The translations under genes were made by a program, and so were the position numbers. The notes below the pieces were generated by a model. That model did not search any database and was not told where the DNA came from. It saw nothing but the letters and a program-made list of their open reading frames with translations. Shown here in pieces: positions 51,195 through 60,384 of a stretch of 64,000 bases of DNA (within the stretch, counting starts at the first letter, position 1; each line of letters opens with the position of its first letter). The stretch is from Streptomyces sp. SAJ15 (GTDB lineage: Bacteria > Actinomycetota > Actinomycetes > Streptomycetales > Streptomycetaceae), in contig NZ_NISY01000003.1 of NCBI RefSeq assembly GCF_007595705.1, forward strand, positions 248,001 through 312,000, in the 5' to 3' direction.

Positions 51195-51962
51195 ATGAAC
51201 GCCATGCTTCGTCGTCTCTCCGTCGTCGGCGGTGCCGCCGCCGGTACCGTCGCCCTCCTCGCCGCCCCCGCCTTCGCGCACGTCAGCGTGCAGCCCGGGC
51301 AGGCCGAGAAGGGCGGCTTCAGCACCGTCAACCTCAAGGTGCCGAACGAGCGGGACAACGCCTCGACGGTCAAGCTCGAAGTCACCGTTCCGACCGACCA
51401 CCCGATCGCCTCGGTGATGCCGCAGCCCGTCCCGGGCTGGGACGTCGAGGTCACCAGGACCAAGCTCGACAAGCCGATCGAGATGCACGGCAAGAAGATC
51501 AGCGAGGCGGTCAGCAAGGTCACCTGGACCGGCGGCACCATCGAGCCGGGGATGTTCCAGCAGTTCCCGCTGTCCGTGGGCCAGCTCCCCGAGGACGCCG
51601 ACCGGATCGTCTTCAAGGCGCTCCAGACGTACGACAACAAGGAGGTCGTGCGCTGGATCGAGGTGCCCGAGGAGGGCAAGGCGGAGCCGGACCACCCGGC
51701 GCCGGTCCTCAAGCTCGTCGAGCCCGCCGAGGGCTCGGGCGGCCATGGCCACGGAGCCGGCCACCAGGGCGGGAACGGCAAGGGCGGGCACGGCGAGGAC
51801 GCCGCGGAGCATGACGCGCGGGCCGCGGCGACGAAGAAGACCGCCGCCTCGAACGACGACAGCGACACCACCGCCCGGGTCCTCGGCATCGTCGGCATCG
51901 TCGTCGGCGTCGCCGGGGTCGCGTTCGGCGTGCTGGCCGGTCGCCGCCGGTCCGCCGCCTGA
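51195..51962 (+). CDS. YcnI-family (DUF1775) copper-associated extracytoplasmic protein
   Basis: 255 residues. A signal peptide ends at AFA-HVSVQPGQ, leaving His at the mature N-terminus as the known copper ligand of YcnI. The DUF1775 domain (GGFSTVNLKVPNERD, TWTGGTIEPGMFQQFP) is followed by a His/Gly-rich segment (GGHGHGAGHQ) and a C-terminal membrane helix (VLGIVGIVVGVAGVAFGVLA). It probably binds copper at the outer membrane face and feeds the downstream chaperones. Confidence 0.9.
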   Translation: MNAMLRRLSVVGGAAAGTVALLAAPAFAHVSVQPGQAEKGGFSTVNLKVPNERDNASTVKLEVTVPTDHPIASVMPQPVPGWDVEVTRTKLDKPIEMHGKKISEAVSKVTWTGGTIEPGMFQQFPLSVGQLPEDADRIVFKALQTYDNKEVVRWIEVPEEGKAEPDHPAPVLKLVEPAEGSGGHGHGAGHQGGNGKGGHGEDAAEHDARAAATKKTAASNDDSDTTARVLGIVGIVVGVAGVAFGVLAGRRRSAA

Positions 51963-52327
51963 TCGACCCGGAGCGGGCGGGTCGGGCGGAGCGCCCCTGT
52001 GGCGCCTCGCACGACAGCCCGTACGGACGGTGTCGATCCCCGCACGGACCGTGTCGACGAATCGACGTACCGACACCCGCGTGTCCCGGTACGTCGACCC
52101 GTCGATCGACCGACTGGTCGACTGACCGGCTCGGCGACTCGGTGACTCGACGACTCGGCGACCTGCCGACACGCCGATCCACCGATGCACCGATCTGTCG
52201 ATCCGTCGGTCCATCGATCCGTCGACGCGACGCCATGGCCACACGGCGACGTACCGACCCGCCCGCTCCTGACCGAACCTCGACGCACCGGCCCACCGAC
52301 CCATCGACCCCATCTGGAGAGCACCCC
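51963..52327. other. Intergenic region with short CGA-rich repeats
   Basis: Dense irregular repeats of CGAC/CGATC words (52090-52230, e.g. GATCCGTCGGTCCATCGATC). No gene is supported. It separates ycnI from sco, so sco may have its own promoter here. Confidence 0.55.
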
Positions 52328-52984
52328 ATGCGCACCAAGATCCTTGCTGCCGCCCTGGCCGCCACGGCCGCGCTCGCCCTGACCGCCTGTGGCTCCGGCG
52401 ACAAGGCGAAGGACTCCGACTCCGTCGCCGACGTCAAGGGCGGCGACAGGAAGGAGTCGGCGATCGTCCTGGACAAGCCGAAGCCCAAGCCGGACCTGAT
52501 CCTCAAGGACACCGACGGCAAGAAGTTCGACCTGCTGGAGCAGACCAAGGGCCGGCCCACGCTGGTCTACTTCGGCTACACCTTCTGCCCCGACGTCTGC
52601 TCGCTGGTGATGAGCAACGTCGCGATCGCGGAGCAGGAGCTCTCGCCAGAGGAGCGCGAGAAGCTTCAGGTCATCTTTGTGACCACGGACCCCGAGCGCG
52701 ACACCCCCAAGCGGATGCGCTCCTGGCTGGACGGCCAGGGCGGCCAGGACTTCATCGGCCTGACCGGCGACTTCGACACCATCCAGGCCGCCGCCCGGCC
52801 GCTGGGCATCCTGGTCGATCCGCCCAAGAAGGAGAAGGACGGCACCATCACCGTCAACCACGGCGCGCAGGTGCTCGGCTTCTCGCCCAAGGACGACAAG
52901 GCCCACTGGATCTACACCACCGAGACCACGTCGGAGACCTACACCAAGGACCTCCCGAAGATCATCAAGGGAGTCAACCCGTAA
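52328..52984 (+). CDS. sco: Sco/SenC-type copper chaperone lipoprotein
   Basis: 218 residues, ATG 52328 after GGAG. The lipobox ALTAC predicts a membrane-anchored lipoprotein. The thioredoxin-like Sco domain has the copper-binding CxxxC in YTFCPDVCSLVM and the distal His in TVNHGAQVLGF. Known in S. lividans: Sco delivers copper to cytochrome c oxidase and works with the PCuAC-like protein encoded next. Its TAA overlaps the next ATG. Confidence 0.94.
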   Translation: MRTKILAAALAATAALALTACGSGDKAKDSDSVADVKGGDRKESAIVLDKPKPKPDLILKDTDGKKFDLLEQTKGRPTLVYFGYTFCPDVCSLVMSNVAIAEQELSPEEREKLQVIFVTTDPERDTPKRMRSWLDGQGGQDFIGLTGDFDTIQAAARPLGILVDPPKKEKDGTITVNHGAQVLGFSPKDDKAHWIYTTETTSETYTKDLPKIIKGVNP

Positions 52985-53484
52985 TGCCCGCCACACCCGT
53001 ACTGCGCACGAGGACCTACGCCGTCGCCGGGGCCACCGCCACCGGCGTGGCGCTGGCGCTCGCCCTCACCGCCTGCGGCGGCTCGGACGGGTCCGACGGC
53101 GCGAAGAAGAGCCCCGCGTCGCTGTCGGTCGACGGCGCCTACCTGCCGCGGCCCGCCATGGACGACATGGCGGCCGGCTTTCTGACCGTGCGGAACACCG
53201 GCGACACCGCCGACCGGCTGACCAAGGTCACCACGCCGCTCTCCTCCGACGTCACCCTGCACACCACGGAGGGGACCCGGATGAAGCAGGTGAACTCGCT
53301 CGACGTGCCGGCGGGCGGCGAACTCACCCTCGCCAGCGGCAGGACCCACCTCATGCTGGGCAAGCTCGACCACAGACCCGAGGTCGGCGAGAAGGTGCGA
53401 TTCACCCTCCACTTCGCCTCCTCGGAACCGATCGAGGTCGACGTCCCGGTGAAGCCGACGACGTACCGCCCCCAGCACCACTGA
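52984..53484 (+). CDS. PCu(A)C-type extracytoplasmic copper chaperone (ECuC-like)
   Basis: 166 residues, ATG overlapping the sco stop (TAATG). A lipobox-like LALTAC follows the signal helix. The copper site H-x-x-M-x(n)-H-x-M is seen as TLHTTEGTRMKQV and RTHLMLGKLDHRP with the intervening beta fold. It collects Cu(I) outside the membrane and transfers it to Sco, as shown for the S. lividans homologue. Confidence 0.92.
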   Translation: MPATPVLRTRTYAVAGATATGVALALALTACGGSDGSDGAKKSPASLSVDGAYLPRPAMDDMAAGFLTVRNTGDTADRLTKVTTPLSSDVTLHTTEGTRMKQVNSLDVPAGGELTLASGRTHLMLGKLDHRPEVGEKVRFTLHFASSEPIEVDVPVKPTTYRPQHH

Positions 53485-53504
53485 AACCGTAGGACCCTCC
53501 CCCC

Positions 53505-55805
53505 ATGAGCTCCTCCCCGACCACGACCGCCGAGCGGCCCGCCCGGCCGCGACGGTTGCCAGGGCCGGCCCGGCTGGGCGTCCTGCTGCTGGCCGTGCTG
53601 GCGTGCGCGCTGGGCTTCGGCGCCACCCCGGCGTCGGCGCACGCCGCGCTCACCGCGACCGACCCGGCCGACGGCGCGGTGCTGCCGACCCAGCCCCAGC
53701 GGGTCACCCTCACCTTCTCGGAGGGGGTGCTGGTCTCCGACGACTCCGTGCGGGTCCTGGACCCGCGGGGCCGGCGGGTGGACGACGGCGAGCCCGACCA
53801 CCGGGACGGCGAGTCGTCGACCATGTCGGTGGCGCTCCGCGCGGGGCTGCCGGACGGCACCTACACGGTCGCCTGGCAGGCGGTGTCGGAGGACAGCCAC
53901 CCGGTGGGCGGCGCGTTCACCTTCTCCATCGGCGCGCCGTCGGCGACCACGGTCTCGGTGCCGACCACCGCCGAGCCCGACCCGACCGTGGACACGCTCT
54001 ACGGCGTCGGCCGGTACGCGGCCTACGCCGGCCTCGTGCTGCTCGTCGGCGGCTGCGTCTTCGCCGCGGCCTGCCGCTCGTCGAAGCCGGTGGAGCGGGT
54101 CGCCGCGGCCGGTTGGGCGACGCTGTTCGCCGCCACCGTGCTGCTGTTGCTGCTGCGCTCCCCGTACACCGGCGGCGACACGCTCGGGGCGGCCCTCGAC
54201 CTGGGCCGGCTGGACGAGGTGCTGTCCACCAAGCCGGGCGCGGCGCTGCTGGCCCGACTGCTTCTGCTCGGGGCGGCGGCCGGCTTCCTGGCCGTGCTGT
54301 TCGGGCCGTACGCGCGGCAGCGGGCGAAGGCGACGGCGCGGCGCGAGCTCACCGTGGGGCTGGGCGTGGGCGGCGCGGTGCTCGCGGCCGGTCTCGGCGC
54401 CACCTGGGCGATGGCCGAGCACGCGTCGGTCGGCATCCAGCCGTGGCTGGCGATGCCGGTGGACGTGGCCCACCTGTTGGCGGTCGGCGTGTGGCTGGGC
54501 GGGCTGGTGGCCCTGCTGGTGACGCTCCGCGCGGGCGAGCCCGTCCCCGGCACGGCGGTGCGCCGCTTCTCGCGGCTGGCCTTCGGCTCGGTCCTGGCGC
54601 TGGTGGTCACCGGGCTCTACCAGTCGTGGCGGCAGGTCGGCGACTGGTCCGCGCTGACCGGCACCGAGTACGGCAGGTGGCTGCTGGTGAAGGTGGCGCT
54701 GGTGGCCGTGCTCGTCGGGCTGGCCGCCGGCTCCCGTCGCTGGACGGCGCGGCTGACCGACGCCCCGGAGCCCGAACCCGCGCCCCCCGGCAAGGCCGCC
54801 CGGAACAAGGCGACCAAGACCCGGGCGAAGGCGCCGAAGGGCGCGGCGCGGGACGCCGCGGCGCGGGAGGCCGCCGAACCGACGGCGACCACGCCCGGCG
54901 GCGACGCGCGGGGAGCCGACGCGCGGGAGGCCGGTGCTCAGGAGGCGGACGCGCCTGTTCCGGGGGCGGTCTCGGCCGCCTCGGGGGCGGCGGACGCGCC
55001 CCGCCGGGTCGGCGCGGGGGCCGGTCTCCGTACCTCCGACACGACCGTCGACCCGCGCGGCCGCGCGGACGACGGCGGCAGCGGCGCCGGCACCGGTCGC
55101 AGCGAGAGCACTGGCCGCCACGACGGCGCCGGTCGCGGCGACGGCACCGGCCGCCACGACGGCGCCGGCCGGTCCGACGGCGCTCGCGCGGGGCGGCGCC
55201 ACGACCGCGCGGGGTCCACGGCGAGCGATCCGGTGCGCGCCGCACAGCTCGCCCGCCAGCGGGCCGCGGTGGACCGGACGGCGGGGCTCCGGCGGCGGGA
55301 CGCCGATGCCGAGCGCAGCGGGCTGCGCCGCGCGGTGGCCGTGGAGACGGCCGTCGCCGTGGTGCTGCTGGCGGTGACCACCGTGCTGACCGGCACCCAG
55401 CCGGGCCGCGCGGAGGCCGCACAGGCGGCGGCCCGCGCGGGCGCCGCCGGGCCGGCCGCGGGCCCGGTCACCGTCACCGTCCCGTACGACACCGGCACCG
55501 AGAGCGGCCGTGGCACCGCCGAGCTCACCGTCGACCCCGCGCGGAAGGGCGCCAACACCATCCACCTCTATCTGAAGGACCGCGCGGGGCGCGCCGTGGA
55601 CCTGGCGGAGCTGAAGCTCTCGTTCACCCTGCGGAAGCAGGACATCGGCCCGCTCGTCGTCCCTCTTCGTCACCTGTCGACCGGCCACTGGAGCGTCGAC
55701 CGCTTCCAGCTCCCGATGGCCGGCTCCTGGCAGCTGTCCCTGACCGTACGGACCTCCGACATCGACCAGGTGACCGAGGTCAAGACCGTGAAAGTCAGCC
55801 CATGA
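53505..55805 (+). CDS. CopC-CopD fusion protein with long His-containing insert
   Basis: 766 residues. A signal peptide precedes a CopC domain whose mature N-terminus is AHAALTATDP and whose second copper site is EDSHPVGG. Then come eight or so CopD membrane helices (~165-420), with His in WAMAEHASVGIQPW and MPVDVAHLLAVGV. An inserted ~170-residue hydrophilic region (~425-600) includes GRHDGAGRGDGTGRHDGAGR. A last helix (VETAVAVVLLAVTTVLTG) and an extracytoplasmic YtkA/FixH-like domain end it. It probably imports or relays copper across the membrane. Confidence 0.9.
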   Translation: MSSSPTTTAERPARPRRLPGPARLGVLLLAVLACALGFGATPASAHAALTATDPADGAVLPTQPQRVTLTFSEGVLVSDDSVRVLDPRGRRVDDGEPDHRDGESSTMSVALRAGLPDGTYTVAWQAVSEDSHPVGGAFTFSIGAPSATTVSVPTTAEPDPTVDTLYGVGRYAAYAGLVLLVGGCVFAAACRSSKPVERVAAAGWATLFAATVLLLLLRSPYTGGDTLGAALDLGRLDEVLSTKPGAALLARLLLLGAAAGFLAVLFGPYARQRAKATARRELTVGLGVGGAVLAAGLGATWAMAEHASVGIQPWLAMPVDVAHLLAVGVWLGGLVALLVTLRAGEPVPGTAVRRFSRLAFGSVLALVVTGLYQSWRQVGDWSALTGTEYGRWLLVKVALVAVLVGLAAGSRRWTARLTDAPEPEPAPPGKAARNKATKTRAKAPKGAARDAAAREAAEPTATTPGGDARGADAREAGAQEADAPVPGAVSAASGAADAPRRVGAGAGLRTSDTTVDPRGRADDGGSGAGTGRSESTGRHDGAGRGDGTGRHDGAGRSDGARAGRRHDRAGSTASDPVRAAQLARQRAAVDRTAGLRRRDADAERSGLRRAVAVETAVAVVLLAVTTVLTGTQPGRAEAAQAAARAGAAGPAAGPVTVTVPYDTGTESGRGTAELTVDPARKGANTIHLYLKDRAGRAVDLAELKLSFTLRKQDIGPLVVPLRHLSTGHWSVDRFQLPMAGSWQLSLTVRTSDIDQVTEVKTVKVSP

Positions 55806-57274
55806 CCGAGCAGAACTCCGCACGACCCAAACCCTCCAAGTCGAAGGCGGCCAACCGGCCCCCGCAGCAGAAGAACGCCAGGACCGCCGCGGCGGCCGGC
55901 GCCACCGCCAAGGCGGCCGACGGGACCGGGGGCGCCGGTAAGGCGAAGGCCGCGGGCGGGACCGCTCCCGCCCCGGCGGCTTCGGTCCCGCCGCAGGGCG
56001 GCGTCACCCGGCGCCGGCTGCTGGGCACCGCGGGCGCGGCCGGCGCCGCCGGGCTGGTGGTCGGCGGCGCCGGGGGCGCGGCCGGGGCCGAGGCCCTGCG
56101 GGGCGAGGCGCCCACCGCCCTGAGCACCGTCGGCTCCACCACCGTCCCCTTCTACCGGGAGGACCGGACCGACGGCGCGGACGGGACGGACGGCACCGAG
56201 GGCCTGCACCAGGCGGGCATCACCACCCCGCTCCAGGCCCGCGGCCATCTGCTCGCCTTCGACCTGGCCCCGGGGGCGGACCGCAAGGCGGCCGCCGCAC
56301 TGATGCGCCGCTGGTCGGCGCTGGCCGGGCAGCTGATGGCGGACGAGGAGCGGTTGGCGAACGACACCGGCATCGCGCTGGACGCCGGCCCCTCCTCGCT
56401 CACCGTCACCTTCGGCTTCGGCCGCGGCTTCTTCGGCCGCACCGGCCTCACCGAACGGCTGCCGAACGCGCTCGCCCCGCTGCCGGACTTCTCCGCCGAC
56501 GCGCTCGACGCCAAGCGCAGCAACGGCGACCTGTGGCTCCAGATCGGCGCCGACGACGCGCTCGTCGCCTTCCACGCGCTGCGCGCGCTCCAGCGGGAGG
56601 CCGGGGACACCGTGCGGCTGCGCTGGCAGATGAACGGCTTCAACCGCACCCCCGGCGCCACCGCACACCCGATGACCAGCCGCAATCTGATGGGGCAGGT
56701 CGACGGCACCAACAACCCCAAGCAGCGGGACGCCGACTTCCAGAAGCGGATCTTCGTGCCCAAGGGCGGCTCCACGCGATCGCCCCAGTGGATGGCGGGC
56801 GGCTCGTACGCGGTGGTCCGACGCATCCGGATGCTGCTGGACACCTGGGACAACCTCTCCCTCGACCAGCAGGAACGGGTGATAGGCCGCCGCAAGTCCG
56901 ACGGCTCCCCGCTCTCCGGCGGCACCGAGACCACCCCCGTCGACCTCGCCAAACTCACCAAGGAGGGCGCGCTGGCCATCGGCGGCGACGCGCATGTGCG
57001 GGTCGCGGCACCGGAGACCAACCAGGGCGCGGCGATGCTGCGGCGGCCGTTCTCGTACCACGACGGCTTCCTCGACGACGGCGCGCCGGACGCGGGTCTG
57101 CTGTTCATCGCCTGGCAGGCCGATCCGATGAAGGGATTCGTGCCGGTGCAGCGCAAGCTGGATCGTGGGGACGGACTGTCCCGGTTCCTGCGCCACGAGG
57201 CGAGCGCGCTGTTCGCCGTGCCGCCGGCGGCGGAGCGGGGCTCCTACGTGGGCCAGCCGCTGCTGGAGGGGTGA
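55802..57274 (+). CDS. dtpA: Tat-exported Dyp-type heme peroxidase (DtpA-like)
   Basis: 490 residues; ATG overlaps the CopCD stop (ATGA 55802-55805). A ~75-residue Lys/Ala-rich N-terminus precedes the twin-arginine signal TRRRLLGTAGAAG. Dyp motifs: distal Asp in NLMGQVDGTNNP (GxxDG), proximal His in GGDAHVRVAAPETN, catalytic Arg in AMLRRPFSYHDG. Known in S. lividans: DtpA is coexpressed with this copper-chaperone set and linked to GlxA maturation and copper-dependent development. Confidence 0.94.
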   Translation: MTEQNSARPKPSKSKAANRPPQQKNARTAAAAGATAKAADGTGGAGKAKAAGGTAPAPAASVPPQGGVTRRRLLGTAGAAGAAGLVVGGAGGAAGAEALRGEAPTALSTVGSTTVPFYREDRTDGADGTDGTEGLHQAGITTPLQARGHLLAFDLAPGADRKAAAALMRRWSALAGQLMADEERLANDTGIALDAGPSSLTVTFGFGRGFFGRTGLTERLPNALAPLPDFSADALDAKRSNGDLWLQIGADDALVAFHALRALQREAGDTVRLRWQMNGFNRTPGATAHPMTSRNLMGQVDGTNNPKQRDADFQKRIFVPKGGSTRSPQWMAGGSYAVVRRIRMLLDTWDNLSLDQQERVIGRRKSDGSPLSGGTETTPVDLAKLTKEGALAIGGDAHVRVAAPETNQGAAMLRRPFSYHDGFLDDGAPDAGLLFIAWQADPMKGFVPVQRKLDRGDGLSRFLRHEASALFAVPPAAERGSYVGQPLLEG

Positions 57275-57461
57275 GCACCGTCTCGTCGCCGACGACGTCG
57301 GGCGCGGCGCCGTGCCACACGGCTCCGCGGCCGGCGCCGTGCCCCACGGCCCCGCCGTCGGCCGCGTCGGCCCCGGTCCCACTGCTCGGACGGATCGGGG
57401 CCACCGGGTGTCGACGTGGGTATCGTGACGGTTCTCGTCTGATCACAGGGAGTTCAGCGTG

Positions 57462-58397
57462 ATGTCGGCCAGTCGCTATACCTATCTCGGGCCCGAGGGC
57501 ACCTTCACCGAGGCCGCCCTGCGCACCCTGCCCGAGGCCGCCACCCGCGAGCTGGTCCCGATGGTGTCGGTCCCGGCGGCGCTGGACGCGGTGCGGTCCG
57601 GCTCGGCCGCCGCCGCCCTGGTGCCGATCGAGAACTCGGTCGAGGGCGGGGTGACCGCCACCGTCGACGAGCTGGCGACGGGCGAGCCGCTGATGATCTA
57701 CCGCGAGGTGCTGCTGCCGATCGCGTTCGCGCTGCTGGTGCGGCCGGGCACCTCGCTGACGGACGTGAAGACCGTGACCGGGCACCCGGTGGCCCAGCCG
57801 CAGGTGCGCAACTGGCTCGCCGCGCACCTGCCGGACGCGGTGTGGGAGTCGGCGGCGTCCAACGCGGACGGCGCCCGGCTGGTCCAGGAGGGGCGCTACG
57901 ACGCGGCCTTCGCGGGCGAGTTCGCCGCGCCCCGGTACGGGCTCGACCCGCTGGTCACCGAGATCCACGACGCGGCGAACGCGGTGACCCGCTTCGTCCT
58001 GGTCGGTCGCCCGGCCCGGCCCGCGGCCCGCACCGGAGCGGACAAGACCTCGGTGGTCATCTGGCTCGGCGACGACCACCCGGGCGCCCTGCTGGAGCTG
58101 CTGCAGGAGTACTCGGCGCGCGGGGTCAACCTGATGCGGATCGAGTCCCGCCCCACCGGCGAGGGGATGGGGCGCTACTGCTTCTCGGTGGACTGCGAGG
58201 GGCACATCACCGACCGGCGGGTGGGTTCGGCGCTGATGGGGCTGAAGCGGATCTGCCCCAAGGTGCGGTTCCTGGGGTCGTACCCCCGGGCCGGGGTGGA
58301 CCCGGCGGACCTCGGGCGGCTGCGGCGCGGGACGTCCGACGAGGAGTTCGTGGCGGCGGCGGACTGGCTGGCCCGCATCCAGGACGGGCGGACCTGA
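57462..58397 (+). CDS. pheA: Prephenate dehydratase
   Basis: 311 residues; ATG 57462, with GTG 57459 also possible behind AGGGAG. PDT domain: TYLGPEGTFTEAAL, VPIENSVEGGV, and the catalytic TRF in NAVTRFVLVG. C-terminal ACT domain with the Phe-binding motifs GALLELL and RIESRP. It converts prephenate to phenylpyruvate in the cytosol and is feedback-inhibited by Phe. Confidence 0.96.
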   Translation: MSASRYTYLGPEGTFTEAALRTLPEAATRELVPMVSVPAALDAVRSGSAAAALVPIENSVEGGVTATVDELATGEPLMIYREVLLPIAFALLVRPGTSLTDVKTVTGHPVAQPQVRNWLAAHLPDAVWESAASNADGARLVQEGRYDAAFAGEFAAPRYGLDPLVTEIHDAANAVTRFVLVGRPARPAARTGADKTSVVIWLGDDHPGALLELLQEYSARGVNLMRIESRPTGEGMGRYCFSVDCEGHITDRRVGSALMGLKRICPKVRFLGSYPRAGVDPADLGRLRRGTSDEEFVAAADWLARIQDGRT

Positions 58398-59100
58398 GCG
58401 GGGCTTCGGCACACCGGCGGGACCGCGGGACCGCGGGACCCGTCTGCCGGCGCCCCGCGATGCCGGCATCCCCGTATCCCGGCCTCCGGGCACTCCCGCA
58501 TCCCGGCATCCCCATACACCGACATCCCCAGGGTTATCCACAGGGCACTCACTCGACCTGGGGATAAGTCGACAGACCGATACCGCGGAGTCGACAAGTC
58601 TGCGTTGTCGTCCCTACGGCGTCCATGGCCCCGACCCCGCTCCGACGCCGCCATCGCGTCACAGGAATTCCGCAAATCCACCCTTTAGGGCGAGGAGAAG
58701 GGAATCAATCCCACCCGAAAGAGTGCACAAAGAGGGTTTGCCACTTGAATGAACGGCGTATCACCTCTATGCGGAATGATCAATTCCGAAGTCCACAGAA
58801 CTCACACACAGGCTGTGGATAACGTCGACTCATCCCCGTGCCGCTGTGGACAAGCCCGAGCTCAACTCCGCGCACCCACAGGGCAGTCGGTCAGCCAAAC
58901 CCGACGCGTATGCCCCATTTCGGCGAATGAGGGGAATTCATTGACCCGCCCCGGAGAGGCGCCGGCAGGGGGCGACGGGAGCTCCGACGGCGCCCCGCGA
59001 CGTATTTCACCGCCTTCTTCACATCGCCCAAAAGGGATAAAACACAACACAAGGGAATATCGGGTCGAGCTTCTGGAGGACACACCGGTAACCTGGTGGG
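58398..59100. promoter_or_regulatory. Intergenic DnaA-box cluster upstream of serS
   Basis: Three exact 9-mers: TTATCCACA at 58534-58542 (plus), TTATCCACA at 58814-58822 (minus) and TTGTCCACA at 58845-58853 (minus, the Streptomyces consensus). Weaker matches are AAGTCCACA at 58789 and others. The surroundings are unusually AT-rich. No gene is supported. I recall that S. coelicolor has a high-affinity DnaA-titrating cluster named D78 on the cosmid that carries pheA and serS; this is probably its counterpart. Confidence 0.75.
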
Positions 59101-60384
59101 GTGATTGACCTTCGCCTGCTCCGTGAGGACCCCGACCGTGTGCGCGCCTCCCAGCGCGCCCGTGGAGAGGACGTCGCCCTCGTCGACGCGCTGCTCTCCG
59201 CCGACGAGCGGCGCAGGTCCTCCAGTGTCCGCTTCGATGAGCTGCGCGCCGAGCAGAAGTCGCTCGGCAAGCTCATCCCCAAGGCCGCCGGCGACGAGAA
59301 GGCCGCCCTGCTGAAGAAGGCCGGCGAGCTGTCCGCGGCGGTCAAGGCCGCCGACGCCGAGCAGGACGAGGCGGCGCAGGAGACCCAGCGGCTCCTGCTC
59401 CAGCTGGGCAACCTGGTCCACCCGGACGTGCCCGTGGGCGGCGAGGACGACTTCACCGTCCTGGAGGAGTTCGGCAGCGCACGCGACTTCGCCGCCGAGG
59501 GCTTCGAGCCCAGGGACCACCTGGAGCTGGGCGAGCTGCTCGGCGCCATCGACACCGAGCGCGGCGCCAAGGTCTCCGGCTCCCGCTTCTACTACCTGAC
59601 GGGCGTCGGCGCCCTGCTGGAGCTGGCCCTGGTCAACGCGGCCATGGCGCAGGCCACCGCGGCCGGCTTCACGCCCGTGCTCACCCCCGCCCTGGTCAAG
59701 CCGAAGGCCATGGAGGGCACCGGCTTCCTCGGCCAGGCCGCCGAGGACGTCTACTACCTCGACAAGGAAGACCTCTACCTGGTCGGTACGTCCGAGGTGC
59801 CGCTGGCCGCGTACCACATGGACGAGATCCTGGACGTCGGCGAGCTGCCGCGGCGCTACGCGGGCTTCTCGCCGTGCTACCGCCGCGAGGCGGGTTCGTA
59901 CGGCAAGGACACCCGTGGCATCTTCCGGGTGCACCAGTTCGACAAGGTGGAGATGTTCGTCTACACCACCCCGGAGGACGCCGAGGCCGAGCACCAGCGG
60001 CTGCTGGAGTGGGAGAAGCAGTGGCTGACCTCGCTGGAGCTGCCGTTCCGGGTGATCGACCTGGCCTCGGGCGACCTGGGCTCCTCGGCGACGCGGAAGT
60101 TCGACTGTGAGGCGTGGATCCCCACCCAGGGCAAGTACCGCGAGCTGACCTCCACCTCGAACACCACCGAGTTCCAGTCGCGCCGGCTGTCGATCCGGAT
60201 GCGCGACGGCAAGCAGGTGCGCCCGCTGGCGACGCTCAACGGCACGCTGTGCGCGGTGCCGCGCACCATCGTGGCCATTCTGGAGAACCACCAGCAGCCC
60301 GACGGCTCGGTGCGGGTGCCCGAGGTGCTGCGCCCGTACCTGGGCGGGCGGGAGTTCCTGGAGCCGGTGAAGCGGGCCAAGTGA
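59101..60384 (+). CDS. serS: Seryl-tRNA synthetase
   Basis: 427 residues; start GTG 59101 (no clear Shine-Dalgarno, possibly a short leader). An N-terminal coiled-coil arm (~25-105) is followed by the class II core: motif 2 in [20 protein letters not shown], serine-binding TSEVPLAA region, motif 3 in [19 protein letters not shown]. It charges tRNA-Ser; two tRNA-Ser genes lie elsewhere in the window. It is coupled to the downstream HAD gene by GTGA (60381-60384). Confidence 0.97.
   Translation: MIDLRLLREDPDRVRASQRARGEDVALVDALLSADERRRSSSVRFDELRAEQKSLGKLIPKAAGDEKAALLKKAGELSAAVKAADAEQDEAAQETQRLLLQLGNLVHPDVPVGGEDDFTVLEEFGSARDFAAEGFEPRDHLELGELLGAIDTERGAKVSGSRFYYLTGVGALLELALVNAAMAQATAAGFTPVLTPALVKPKAMEGTGFLGQAAEDVYYLDKEDLYLVGTSEVPLAAYHMDEILDVGELPRRYAGFSPCYRREAGSYGKDTRGIFRVHQFDKVEMFVYTTPEDAEAEHQRLLEWEKQWLTSLELPFRVIDLASGDLGSSATRKFDCEAWIPTQGKYRELTSTSNTTEFQSRRLSIRMRDGKQVRPLATLNGTLCAVPRTIVAILENHQQPDGSVRVPEVLRPYLGGREFLEPVKRAK

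Noticed and set aside
58398..59100. The DnaA-box cluster as the chromosomal origin.
   Set aside because: The dnaA/dnaN/gyrB neighbourhood of oriC is absent, and only three strong boxes are present against many in Streptomyces oriC.
58860..59100. A T-box leader for serS.
   Set aside because: No T-box core sequence or specifier stem was found. Actinobacterial T-boxes are mainly linked to ileS.
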